A DNA stretch of 26,966 nucleotides. Source: CAG-557 sp045540315. Lineage in GTDB: Bacteria; Bacillota; Clostridia; Oscillospirales; Acutalibacteraceae. The DNA lies in the NCBI GenBank assembly GCA_045540315.1, contig JAZQHA010000224.1, positions 1 to 26,966 on the forward strand. The letters are read 5' to 3'. The position numbers and the translations under genes are program-made. Each line of letters opens with the position of its first letter. Within the stretch, counting starts at the first letter, position 1. The notes under the pieces were generated by a model. It saw only the letters and a program-made list of their open reading frames with translations. It was not told the origin of the DNA and ran no database searches. Shown one piece after another: positions 7,791 to 15,474 of the stretch.

Positions 7791-8003
7791 GGAGTGCCCT
7801 CAGCCGGCATCTTACCTCAAGCGCGCGCCGCGAGGCGCCGAAGGCTCCTTTGGGGCCTTCGGCCAGACCCAAGCGCAACGAAGTTGGGCTTGGGTCCACA
7901 AAGAAAATAAATAAAATTTATTTTCTTTGGCCTCGCGGCGGCGCGTGCGGTAGGAAAAAGGCCAACGCAAAACTACGAGCGTGGGAAACAAATCGGGCAC
8001 TCC
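7791..8003 (+). repeat. Cloverleaf intergenic repeat, copy C, with terminal inverted repeats
   Basis: This is one of the two most complete copies. The ends are perfect 9-bp inverted repeats, GGAGTGCCC (7791-7799) and GGGCACTCC (7995-8003). The clamp is CCGCGAGGC (7828-7836) with GCCTCGCGG (7930-7938). Arm 1, 7837-7863, is a 12-bp stem (GCCGAAGGCTCC, one G-T pair, loop TTT). The linker is CA. Arm 2, 7866-7896, is closed by GACCCAAGC/GCTTGGGTC. The linker is CAC (7897-7899). Arm 3, 7900-7928, is a 13-bp A/T stem with loop AAA. The right end is 7 nt from the atpD stop. Together with the terminator and the deoB promoter it accounts for most of the gene-free stretch 7587-8010. Confidence 0.93.
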
Positions 8004-8010
8004 GTTAATG

Positions 8011-8622
8011 CTATTCTTTTGTCTTTTTTATAACCTTAAGGCGCGAAAACTCCTCACGGTCCTTCTCCTCGAGGGCATCGGCGATAAACTTTTCACTCTC
8101 CTCGAAACGAGGGATAACGATATTTTTAAGCGCATTTGCCCGTTTTTGCGTTTTACTAATCGCGTCAGCCAAACGGTAAACACTATTTTCGATTTCAGAG
8201 AGTTCCGCGGTCAACTTTTTAACTTTGATAAAGCAACGATAAGCCTCATCCAGCATCGAGTTGGAGCTATAAATACCAAAAGGGAGCTCAGAATCATTGC
8301 TCTCACGAACAGATACAATAGGGATTTCGACGCCCATCACACTTCTGTAAGAGACTTTAAGGCTGTCGTCGATTGGCACAGTCCCGGCGATTTCCTCTAT
8401 CATACCCAACGTAATGTTGGCCTTTTGAAGGGCCGCATAGGCCTTTGAGTAGGTCACATCCACTCGCTTTTGAATTGATGATGCATGCTTAATTAGTAAC
8501 ATCATCTCGCGAACTAAAATATTTCGTTTTCTATCCATCAACTCGAATCCACTTTTAGCTAACTCAAGTGATTTTTTCACCGCAATAAGGTTTCCTTTAG
8601 TTGGCACTACTGGTGTGCTCAA
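8011..8622 (-). CDS. atpD: V-type ATPase subunit D (central rotor shaft)
   Basis: A 203-residue subunit D, the long coiled-coil central shaft that turns inside the A3B3 head. The family signature is clear at residues 7-42: PTKGNLIAVKKSLELAKSG followed by FELMDRKRNILVREMM. The C-terminal half is again helical and charged, ending IKKTKE. The TTG start (8620-8622) is preceded by a G-rich site (GGGGGTGAGG) and is the codon that gives the usual N-terminus. It lies 32 bp after atpB and is the last gene of the ATPase operon; repeat copy C and the large terminator hairpin follow. The length matches the normal 200-210 residues. Confidence 0.95.
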   Translation of the reverse strand: MSTPVVPTKGNLIAVKKSLELAKSGFELMDRKRNILVREMMLLIKHASSIQKRVDVTYSKAYAALQKANITLGMIEEIAGTVPIDDSLKVSYRSVMGVEIPIVSVRESNDSELPFGIYSSNSMLDEAYRCFIKVKKLTAELSEIENSVYRLADAISKTQKRANALKNIVIPRFEESEKFIADALEEKDREEFSRLKVIKKTKE

Positions 8623-8654
8623 TCGACCTCACCCCCAAACCTCACACATAAAGG

Positions 8655-10058
8655 CTATTTTTTCTCTTCCTCTTTTTGCTCGTGCTGCTCATGATAATAC
8701 TTATCAAGAATTGCGTCATCGACACGATCGAGTTCTTTTTTGGGCAACTTTGAAAGCAGCTGCCAACCCAAATCCAAACTTTTTTTGATGCTTCTATCCT
8801 CAGTAAATGCCTGGTCAATAAATTTTGCTTCAAACTCCTTACCAAAGGCCAAAAGTTTTTTGTCATCTGGAGAAAGTTCCTCCTCACCTATGACGGAAGC
8901 CAATGAGCGAGCATCCTTTACCTTTGCATACGACGCAAAAAGCTGGTTAGCGAGCGGAGAATGGTCTTCTCTCGTGTAGCCAGCACCGATACCGTCCTTC
9001 ATCAAGCGGGAGAGCGACGGTAGCACAGAAACTGGCGGATAAATTCCCTCACCTTCAAGAGAGCGCTCCAACACAATTTGCCCCTCGGTGATGTACCCAG
9101 TCAAGTCTGGCACCGGATGCGTAATATCGTCGTTTGGCATCGTGAGGATTGGAATTTGCGTAACGGAGCCCTTCTTACCGTTAATCATACCGGCTCTCTC
9201 GTAGAGGGATGCCAAATCTGAGTAAAGGTATCCAGGATATCCTTTTCTACCTGGGATCTCGCCCTTGGAAGAGCTAAACTCGCGCAAAGCCTCCGCGTAG
9301 GAAGTCATGTCGGTCATGATGACAAGTATGTGCATATCCTGTTCGAAGGCCAAATACTCAGCAGCAGTCAGGGCACATCTTGGTGTAAGGGTCCTTTCAA
9401 TAACTGGGTCATTAGACAAGTTTAGGAACATCACAACGCGCTGCAACACGCCGGACTCTTCAAAGCTACGTCTAAAATACTCAGCTACGTCATTTTTTAC
9501 GCCCATCGCAGCAAAAACTATCGCGAAATTTTCGTTCTCCTCCGAGGCAATTTTAGCTTGTCGTGCAATTTGTACGGCTAACTCATTGTGCTTCATCCCG
9601 GAACCCGAAAATATCGGAAGTTTTTGTCCACGAATAAGCGTTGCCAAGGTATCTATCGTCGAGATGCCCGTATTTATATAGTTTCTTGGGTACACACGCG
9701 ACACCGGATTTATCGGCGTCCCATTGATGTTCATTTTCTTTTTCGGAAAAATCTCACCCAACCCATCAATTGGTCGACCAGCACCGTCAAAAACTCTACC
9801 TAAAATTTCCGGCGAGAGCGCTAACTCCATCGGGTGACCCTTTAGACGCGTTTTTGTATTGTTGAGGGAAATATTTTTTGTGCCCTCAAAGACTTGCACC
9901 ACGATTCTCTGTCCATCTATCTGAACAACTCTGCCCTGACGCATCGTACCGTCATCCAGGCGAATCTCTACAATCTCCTCAAAGGAAACGCCAGAAACAC
10001 CATCAATGACAATCAGCGAGCCACTGATTTCCTTCACGCCAATGTAATCAATTATCAC
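8655..10058 (-). CDS. atpB: V-type ATPase subunit B (non-catalytic head subunit)
   Basis: A 467-residue subunit B of the A3B3 head. It has the RecA-like fold but the P-loop position reads SGSGMKHN (residues 151-158), lacking the GKT of the catalytic subunit, as expected for B. The Arg that completes the catalytic site of the neighbouring A subunit is in PSLSRLM at about residue 351. The usual stretches GYPGYLYSDLASLYERAG and ITHPVPDLTGYITEGQI are present. The GTG start (10056-10058) is supported by AGGAG 9 nt upstream. The C-terminus is unusually rich in Glu, Lys and His (EQHEQKEEEKK). Unlike its neighbours it is separated from the gene before it, atpA, by 237 bp holding repeat copy D. Confidence 0.97.
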   Translation of the reverse strand: MIIDYIGVKEISGSLIVIDGVSGVSFEEIVEIRLDDGTMRQGRVVQIDGQRIVVQVFEGTKNISLNNTKTRLKGHPMELALSPEILGRVFDGAGRPIDGLGEIFPKKKMNINGTPINPVSRVYPRNYINTGISTIDTLATLIRGQKLPIFSGSGMKHNELAVQIARQAKIASEENENFAIVFAAMGVKNDVAEYFRRSFEESGVLQRVVMFLNLSNDPVIERTLTPRCALTAAEYLAFEQDMHILVIMTDMTSYAEALREFSSSKGEIPGRKGYPGYLYSDLASLYERAGMINGKKGSVTQIPILTMPNDDITHPVPDLTGYITEGQIVLERSLEGEGIYPPVSVLPSLSRLMKDGIGAGYTREDHSPLANQLFASYAKVKDARSLASVIGEEELSPDDKKLLAFGKEFEAKFIDQAFTEDRSIKKSLDLGWQLLSKLPKKELDRVDDAILDKYYHEQHEQKEEEKK

Positions 10059-10085
10059 TTTATCACGCTCCTAACTCTCTTTCGC

Positions 10086-10276
10086 GGGAGTGCCCCCACC
10101 TTCAATATCTGCTTCAAATCAGCCAGCCGCGGCCGCGAGGCCAAAGAAAATAAATTTTATTTATTTTCTTTGTGGATGGTTTCTCAATAAAGTTGAGAAA
10201 CCATCTGGCTGAAGGCCCCTTCGGGGCCTTCAGCGCCTCGCGGCGCTGCGGCGTCGCAGCAGACGAGGGCACTCCC
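10086..10276 (-). repeat. Cloverleaf intergenic repeat, copy D, inside the V-ATPase operon
   Basis: Perfect 10-bp ends GGGAGTGCCC (10086-10095) and GGGCACTCCC (10267-10276) enclose the clamp CCGCGAGGC (10133-10141) and GCCTCGCGG (10235-10243). In plus order the arms are an A/T arm 10143-10171, linker GTG (CAC on minus), a middle arm 10175-10205 with a perfect 13-bp stem GATGGTTTCTCAA and loop TAAAG, and a GC arm 10208-10234 with a perfect 12-bp stem GCTGAAGGCCCC and loop TTC. The middle stem differs completely from copies B, C and F yet pairs perfectly. It fills the gap between atpA and atpB; the atpB ribosome site lies just outside it. Confidence 0.93.
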
Positions 10277-10295
10277 ATGTTAGCTCAACGAGCCA

Positions 10296-12056
10296 CTATG
10301 TTTTCAAGATTCCAGCGATGGCCTTATCTATTTCGGTGATATAGTCATCGAACATCGATAAATTATCATTTGGTACATCGTATTTCATCTTAGTAAGCTT
10401 ATCGAAGAGGCCCAACTCCGATAGCCGCGAAATAGGAATTGACGCCAAAAGCAGCTGTCTAGCCATATTTTCGAGGTGTAAAATCACCTTCATCATCAAC
10501 TTTTGTTTTTCAAGCGGTACGAACGTATCGTCCTTGTGGAAAGCATTTTGTTGCAAGAATCCGACTCGAATGACACGTGCAATCTCAATGACCAACTTTT
10601 GGTCGTCGGGCAAAACATCCGAGCCAATCAATTTTACGATTTCCATCAACTTACTTTCCTCGTGGAGGATGGCACTAATTCGCGCACGATACTTAATAAA
10701 GTCCTCGCCAACATTTTGCGCAAACCAGGCATCCAAGTCAGTAAAGTACTCACTGTAGCTCTGCATCCAGTTAATGGCCGGATAGTGTCGGGCGTAGGCC
10801 AAAGACTTATCGAGGGCCCAAAATGCCCGCACAAAGCGCTTGGTATTTTGCGTAACGGGCTCAGAGAAGTCGGCACCTTGCGGCGAAACAGCTCCGATGA
10901 TAGTAACCGAACCATCGGTATTATTTAAGTTTTGCGTAAGCCCAGCGCGCTCATAGAACTCTGACAACCTCGACGGCAAGTATGCCGGGAACCCCTCCTC
11001 TGCGGGCATTTCCTCCAAGCGACCGGAAATCTCACGTAGAGCTTCTGCCCAGCGAGACGTCGAATCGGCCATAATAGCCACATGGTAGCCCATATCTCGA
11101 TAATACTCAGCCAAGGTGATGCCCGTGTAAATTGAGGCCTCACGTGCGGCGACCGGCATATTCGATGTATTCGCAATAAGTACAGTACGTTCGGTCATTG
11201 GCTTATTGGACTTCGGGTCAATCAGCTCTGAGAACTCATTTAGCACCTGACACATCTCGTTGCCGCGCTCACCGCAACCCACATAGACGATAATATCGGC
11301 GTCGCACCACTTAGCTAGCTGATGTTGAGTCATAGTCTTGCCGGCACCGAATCCACCAGGTACCGCAGCAGCGCCGCCCTTAGAGACAGGGAAAAGCGTA
11401 TCTATAACGCGCTGACCTGTGATGAGCGGGATTGTCGTAGGCAAGCGTTTTGCAACGGGGCGAGGGGTACGAATCGGCCATTTTTGGCACAGAGTCAAGT
11501 TAATTTTCTCATCGTCATCGGTTTTGAGGGTTACAATGACATCATTAACGGAGAACTTCCCATCTTTTTTGACTGATATAACCTCGCCGGAGACACTCGG
11601 CGGCACCATACACTTGTGCGTAATAATACTTGTCTCTGGGCACTCGGCGTAAATCTCTCCAGCAGACAGCTTATCTCCGACCTTAACTTTAATTTTAACA
11701 TCCCATTTTTTGGTCTCATCGAGGGCAGAAACATCCGCACCTCTAGCGATGAACGAACCCGACTTAGCCTCAACTGCACGCAAAGGACGTTGAATACCAT
11801 CGAAGATATTATTAATTATTCCAGGGCCCAAGGTAACCGTCATAGCGCTACCCGTACCCATCACAGGCTCCATTGGTCGCAGGCCAGTAGTTTCTTCATA
11901 AACCTGGATAGTCGTAAACTCTTTTGTAATGCCGATAACCTCACCGATGAGTCTTTCGTGGCCGACGTAAACCATCTCCATCATCGAGAATGAGTCGGTA
12001 TCCTTGACCGTAACGACCGGGCCATTTATGCCGTAAATAACATTCTGATTTTTCAT
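10296..12056 (-). CDS. atpA: V-type ATPase subunit A (catalytic)
   Basis: A 586-residue catalytic subunit A. The P-loop GGFGAGKT is at residues 234-241, followed by GCGERGNE (260-267) with the catalytic Glu, and ADSTSRWAEALREISGRL. The stretch EEGFPAYLPSRLSEFYERAG and the bulge domain between residues about 110 and 185, which marks A subunits against F-type beta, are present. The length is standard. The ATG start (12054-12056) has GGAG 9 nt upstream and follows atpE by 26 bp. With B it forms the ATP-hydrolysing or ATP-making head on the cytoplasmic face. The stop is followed after 19 nt by repeat copy D, an odd place for an insertion since A and B are needed in equal amounts. Confidence 0.98.
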   Translation of the reverse strand: MKNQNVIYGINGPVVTVKDTDSFSMMEMVYVGHERLIGEVIGITKEFTTIQVYEETTGLRPMEPVMGTGSAMTVTLGPGIINNIFDGIQRPLRAVEAKSGSFIARGADVSALDETKKWDVKIKVKVGDKLSAGEIYAECPETSIITHKCMVPPSVSGEVISVKKDGKFSVNDVIVTLKTDDDEKINLTLCQKWPIRTPRPVAKRLPTTIPLITGQRVIDTLFPVSKGGAAAVPGGFGAGKTMTQHQLAKWCDADIIVYVGCGERGNEMCQVLNEFSELIDPKSNKPMTERTVLIANTSNMPVAAREASIYTGITLAEYYRDMGYHVAIMADSTSRWAEALREISGRLEEMPAEEGFPAYLPSRLSEFYERAGLTQNLNNTDGSVTIIGAVSPQGADFSEPVTQNTKRFVRAFWALDKSLAYARHYPAINWMQSYSEYFTDLDAWFAQNVGEDFIKYRARISAILHEESKLMEIVKLIGSDVLPDDQKLVIEIARVIRVGFLQQNAFHKDDTFVPLEKQKLMMKVILHLENMARQLLLASIPISRLSELGLFDKLTKMKYDVPNDNLSMFDDYITEIDKAIAGILKT

Positions 12057-12082
12057 AAATCACATCTCCAACAAGCTGAACA

Positions 12083-12676
12083 TTAAAATAAACTTAGCTT
12101 AGAGTTCTCTGCGAACCATTGTTTTTGCTCGTCTAGTTTCGAGTCAAGGGTCTCATCTACCACCAAAGACATAGTCTTATTAACGGCCAAAATTCCGCCT
12201 ATTTTTATATCTTTGCTAATTTCCACCTTACAAATTTTCCCGTAAGCCTCGCGGATAGCCTCCACCAAATGCTCATCGTTCTTGCAGATATATAGCGTTG
12301 TTCCAGATTTTTTCAACACTTCAGAAATCGAAGCCGCATATTTTTTCAACAGCTCAACGTACTCTGGCGTCTTAGTAAAAAGCAAAAGTTTCTCCTTAGC
12401 CTTTTGTAAGACGTCATCCATAATGGCATTTCGCTTTGCAAAGAGTTCTTTTTTCTTCTCTATTTCCAAACGCGAAACCTCACTCGAGATATTTTTTTTC
12501 ATCTGAGCCATTTCATTTTGAATCAAGTAATAAGCATCGCGCAAAACCTCGACTTCAGCCTTTTGCAGCTCATACTTACGGAACTCATCGGCTCTAGTTT
12601 TAATTTCTTTTCTTTGCTCCGCGGCATATTTATTAATCGCCTTCAAAAAGTTACTTGTCTTGCCAACATCTTGCAT
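12083..12676 (-). CDS. atpE: V-type ATPase subunit E (peripheral stalk)
   Basis: A subunit E of about 197 residues. The first 110 residues are a highly charged helix (KYAAEQRKEIKTRADEFRKYE and onward) that forms the peripheral stalk coiled coil. The rest is a small mixed domain that binds the top of the head, here around TLYICKNDEHLVEAI and KIGGILAVNKTMSLVVDETLDSKL. I chose the second of two adjacent ATG codons (12674-12676) because GGAGG lies 7 nt before it; the first ATG is 4 nt away, and an upstream GTG overlaps the ribosome site. The partner for the heterodimeric stalk is probably the small coiled-coil protein encoded first in the operon. Confidence 0.9.
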   Translation of the reverse strand: MQDVGKTSNFLKAINKYAAEQRKEIKTRADEFRKYELQKAEVEVLRDAYYLIQNEMAQMKKNISSEVSRLEIEKKKELFAKRNAIMDDVLQKAKEKLLLFTKTPEYVELLKKYAASISEVLKKSGTTLYICKNDEHLVEAIREAYGKICKVEISKDIKIGGILAVNKTMSLVVDETLDSKLDEQKQWFAENSKLSLF

Positions 12677-12709
12677 CATCACACCTCCGGACACAAACTT
12701 CGAAATAAC

Positions 12710-13018
12710 TCATATTTTAATACCAATCGCATCGCGCACATACTTTGTAATTGAATCCTTGACGCTGCCGTTACCATGTCTATCTGGAATCTCCACAATC
12801 AACGGGCGCGCACGGTTGAGTTTAAGGTCATAAATGTGCTCGCGACAAAGCTTCACAAGATTCTCCGTAATCAAAATTACCGCGATGTTGTCATCCTGCA
12901 AAGCCTCTTCCAAAGCGTCACGAACTTCCTGCTCCTTATGCACCACCACACCTGGTATTCCCGCAAGCCGCATTCCAACCAAAGTATCCTTATTATCGCT
13001 AATAAGATGAAACCTCAT
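12710..13018 (-). CDS. atpF: V-type ATPase subunit F
   Basis: A 102-residue subunit F (NtpG of Enterococcus hirae), a small alternating alpha/beta protein that binds the D shaft. The N-terminal strand MRFHLISDNKDTLVGMRLAGIPG and the later IAVILITENL and RPLIVEIPDRHG stretches match the family pattern. The ATG start (13016-13018) has GGTGA 6 nt upstream and lies 38 bp after atpK. It is followed by atpE, whereas in many Firmicute operons E comes directly after K. Confidence 0.93.
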   Translation of the reverse strand: MRFHLISDNKDTLVGMRLAGIPGVVVHKEQEVRDALEEALQDDNIAVILITENLVKLCREHIYDLKLNRARPLIVEIPDRHGNGSVKDSITKYVRDAIGIKI

Positions 13019-13056
13019 AAGTCGTCACCAGTCCTCTCAAAAGCTCTCGAGTGACC

Positions 13057-13503
13057 TTACATAAACTTAATAATAAGTGCTACGAGCAAGCCAAAAATCG
13101 GCACACCCTCGGCCAAACCAACGAAAACAATCGCCTTACCAAAAGCTTTGGGATCTTCCGACACAGCACCAATAGCCGCAGGAGCCGCAGCAGCAACAGC
13201 CAAACCGGCACCAATCGAGGCCAAACCAATAGCAAGCGCCATAGCGACGTTATCCCATTCCTTGTCGGATTTACCTTGCTCGGCAGCCGTAGATGTTGTT
13301 GCCTCTTGCGCAGGTACAGTTTCCTCAGCCGAGCTAACCATAGCTGTTGCAGCAAATGCCGTCACAAACAAAAACGCAAACGAACATATTTGCATAACCA
13401 CAGCTCTAGCTGGCTTCACACCTTTTTTTACCGCGTAAGTACATGCCATTAGCGAACCTATGAACAAACCAATAAACGAAACAAAAATTACTACTGCACT
13501 CAT
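13057..13503 (-). CDS. atpK: V-type ATPase subunit K (membrane rotor proteolipid)
   Basis: A 148-residue rotor subunit with four membrane segments: about residues 2-24, 33-57, 85-113 and 122-147. The second pair is the canonical ion-carrying hairpin, with SIGAGLAVAAAAPAAIGAVSEDP and GLAEGVPIFGLLVALI; Glu132 is the ion-binding carboxylate. The first pair has no acidic residue in its membrane spans and is joined by a polar Ala/Thr/Glu linker (59-83). The ATG at 13501-13503 is chosen because GGAGG lies 8 nt upstream; a longer TTG start would overlap that site. Whether it carries protons or sodium cannot be decided by eye. There is one carboxylate per four helices. Confidence 0.93.
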   Translation of the reverse strand: MSAVVIFVSFIGLFIGSLMACTYAVKKGVKPARAVVMQICSFAFLFVTAFAATAMVSSAEETVPAQEATTSTAAEQGKSDKEWDNVAMALAIGLASIGAGLAVAAAAPAAIGAVSEDPKAFGKAIVFVGLAEGVPIFGLLVALIIKFM

Positions 13504-13532
13504 TACAATTTCCTCCAAAAATAAAATTTATT

Positions 13533-15473
13533 TTAATTTTCCACAGAGACTTTAACTGGCGAATACGGTCTACCTTGTCCCTGAAAGAATCTGCTAAACA
13601 ACTCGTAGAAATTTAACCTTAGCACCTGAATACCAACAAGAAGCGCCTCAACGATAGTCACAAAAGCGTTTCCGATAACCGCCATAATCGTGTAACCGAC
13701 AATACCACCGGGCATAACCTCAGCGATAGCCAAGAAGCCCATCATCATGCCGGCGTGCACCAATACATACGCACCAACTCGCAAAAAAGACATCGTATTG
13801 GTAACATAGCTAAGCATTATCTCGAACATCTCAAAGAAATTCTGAACGATAAACTCGCCCCATTTTTCTGGCATCCAATCTTCCTCGCCCTCTAGCAACT
13901 TGCCCAGGATTTCCTTAAAAAATATTAAAACCAGCGGCAAAACGAGTAGTCCTAAGACATACGGAATGGTCATCAAGTTAAAGCCCATCGCCATCGAGCC
14001 GACTCCGGCCAACAACGCCCCATAAAAAGTCATTCCCGCGACGCCATTTGGACCAAAGATACCTTCTTCGTAATCTCGTCGTCGCAGCGCAGAATAGATA
14101 TTTAGCCCCATGGACAATAAAATAACGCTTGCACCGAGAGCAACTGCCAAAAGTATAATCATCATAACAGACTGTGGTTTCATGACGTCGATTGGTTTTT
14201 CCTTAAGGCCAAAGAGCGCCTTGTACATTGGGTCTAGTGCATGCTCTAAGCCAAACACTGCACCATATATGAGTCCAAATATCGACGCTGAAAATCCGCA
14301 ACGAATAAGTATTCTACCGAGCATCATTTTTTTGAACTTCCACATAAACCAGCCGACAATCGACAAAACTATCCCCTGGCCCAAATCGCCGAACATAATG
14401 CCAAAGAGGAGCGTATACAATACAGACACTATCACAGTTGGGTCTATTTCGTTATAACTTGGCAACCCATACATTTCCACAAAAGACTCAAAAGGACGCG
14501 AAAAACGATTATTCTTAAGCTTAACCGGAGGGGAATGCTTAGTCTCGTCGTCTGCTTTTTCTATAGAGTACTCTATTCCGTAGACATCACTCAACTGATG
14601 CGCAAAGGTGTCCTCTTGCTCCGCTGGAATCCACCCCACCAAAATGAAGCTATCATTATACTGCGAGACATATTTTTTTATGCCAAAGTAAGTATTTAGT
14701 TCCTCGAGCTTGGTGTAGAATCGCAAGCATTGATCTTTTTGTGTTTTCCAAAAGCTTTCTATTTTCTTATTTACTAAGTCGAGTTCTTCCGCTGCATACG
14801 CGATTAACTTTTTAATGGTTTCCAATTCTGTTTCTGGAGTTCCATCAATTTGATTCAGCCGCATCCGTTCAAAATAAAGGCCAGCGAATTTTCTATCTAT
14901 ATCGGCAATATTGTCAAGCGGAGCAAAGTAAACACCCCAACAGACTTTATTTTCGATGGTACACGGAAAGAACAACATATACGGATCATCCTGGTAAGCA
15001 TTTAGTTTTTGAAAGCTTTCTTTTGGCAACTTACCGAAACGAACCTTAATGTACTTGCAGGCGAAGATTTCCTTCAGATTCAGGTCGAGCCCGATAAAGT
15101 GACTAATATCGATGAGTGACTGTTGATGCTTTGTAATTCTGTTGGTGATTTCCTGTTTTTTCTCCAACAGCAAGCCCAACTTATGATTTATATAATTAAC
15201 GTACTCATTTATTTCCTTAAGGCTCACATCGAAGTCATCGGTATTAACCATACTCAAATCCAGGCCAGTTTTGTTCATCATTTTCTTAAGTTTCCGGAGT
15301 GGCTCGCTGTATGGGTTTCCCTCTACCAACGGAAGAAACTGATTATTTTGCGCGTAAAACGAAAGTGCATTATCCGGATGAAAGATACCTGACCTGCCAC
15401 AGACCTTAATGACCTCATCCAAAGCAGATGACACGCCAATAATGCTAGCTATCTTGACCTTTGAAACTGCCAC
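13533..15473 (-). CDS. atpI: V-type ATPase subunit I (stator a-subunit)
   Basis: A stator membrane subunit of about 646 residues. The N-terminal half (to about residue 340) is soluble with coiled-coil arms. The C-terminal half has about seven to eight membrane segments, beginning near DPTVIVSVLYTLLFGIMFGDLGQG. The motif SFLRVGAYVL holds the essential Arg (about residue 565) that faces the K-ring Glu. The GTG at 15471-15473 gives the usual start (MAVSKVKIASIIG) with GAGGG 11 nt upstream; another GTG four codons earlier sits too close to that site. It begins directly after the atpC stop and is followed by atpK, the usual I-K pairing. Confidence 0.95.
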   Translation of the reverse strand: MAVSKVKIASIIGVSSALDEVIKVCGRSGIFHPDNALSFYAQNNQFLPLVEGNPYSEPLRKLKKMMNKTGLDLSMVNTDDFDVSLKEINEYVNYINHKLGLLLEKKQEITNRITKHQQSLIDISHFIGLDLNLKEIFACKYIKVRFGKLPKESFQKLNAYQDDPYMLFFPCTIENKVCWGVYFAPLDNIADIDRKFAGLYFERMRLNQIDGTPETELETIKKLIAYAAEELDLVNKKIESFWKTQKDQCLRFYTKLEELNTYFGIKKYVSQYNDSFILVGWIPAEQEDTFAHQLSDVYGIEYSIEKADDETKHSPPVKLKNNRFSRPFESFVEMYGLPSYNEIDPTVIVSVLYTLLFGIMFGDLGQGIVLSIVGWFMWKFKKMMLGRILIRCGFSASIFGLIYGAVFGLEHALDPMYKALFGLKEKPIDVMKPQSVMMIILLAVALGASVILLSMGLNIYSALRRRDYEEGIFGPNGVAGMTFYGALLAGVGSMAMGFNLMTIPYVLGLLVLPLVLIFFKEILGKLLEGEEDWMPEKWGEFIVQNFFEMFEIMLSYVTNTMSFLRVGAYVLVHAGMMMGFLAIAEVMPGGIVGYTIMAVIGNAFVTIVEALLVGIQVLRLNFYELFSRFFQGQGRPYSPVKVSVEN

Positions 15474-15474
15474 G

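Noticed and set aside
7704..7910. Short plus-strand frame with GAGGTG near its GTG start.
   Set aside because: The GAGGTG is part of the long hairpin stem and half the frame lies in repeat copy C; the peptide resembles nothing I know.
7812..8000. Open frames across the repeats that give similar peptides (containing REAKENKF and SLW) in several copies.
   Set aside because: They arise because the same arm sequences are translated in several copies; copy E, with different arms, lacks them, and none has a ribosome site or the conservation pattern of a protein.
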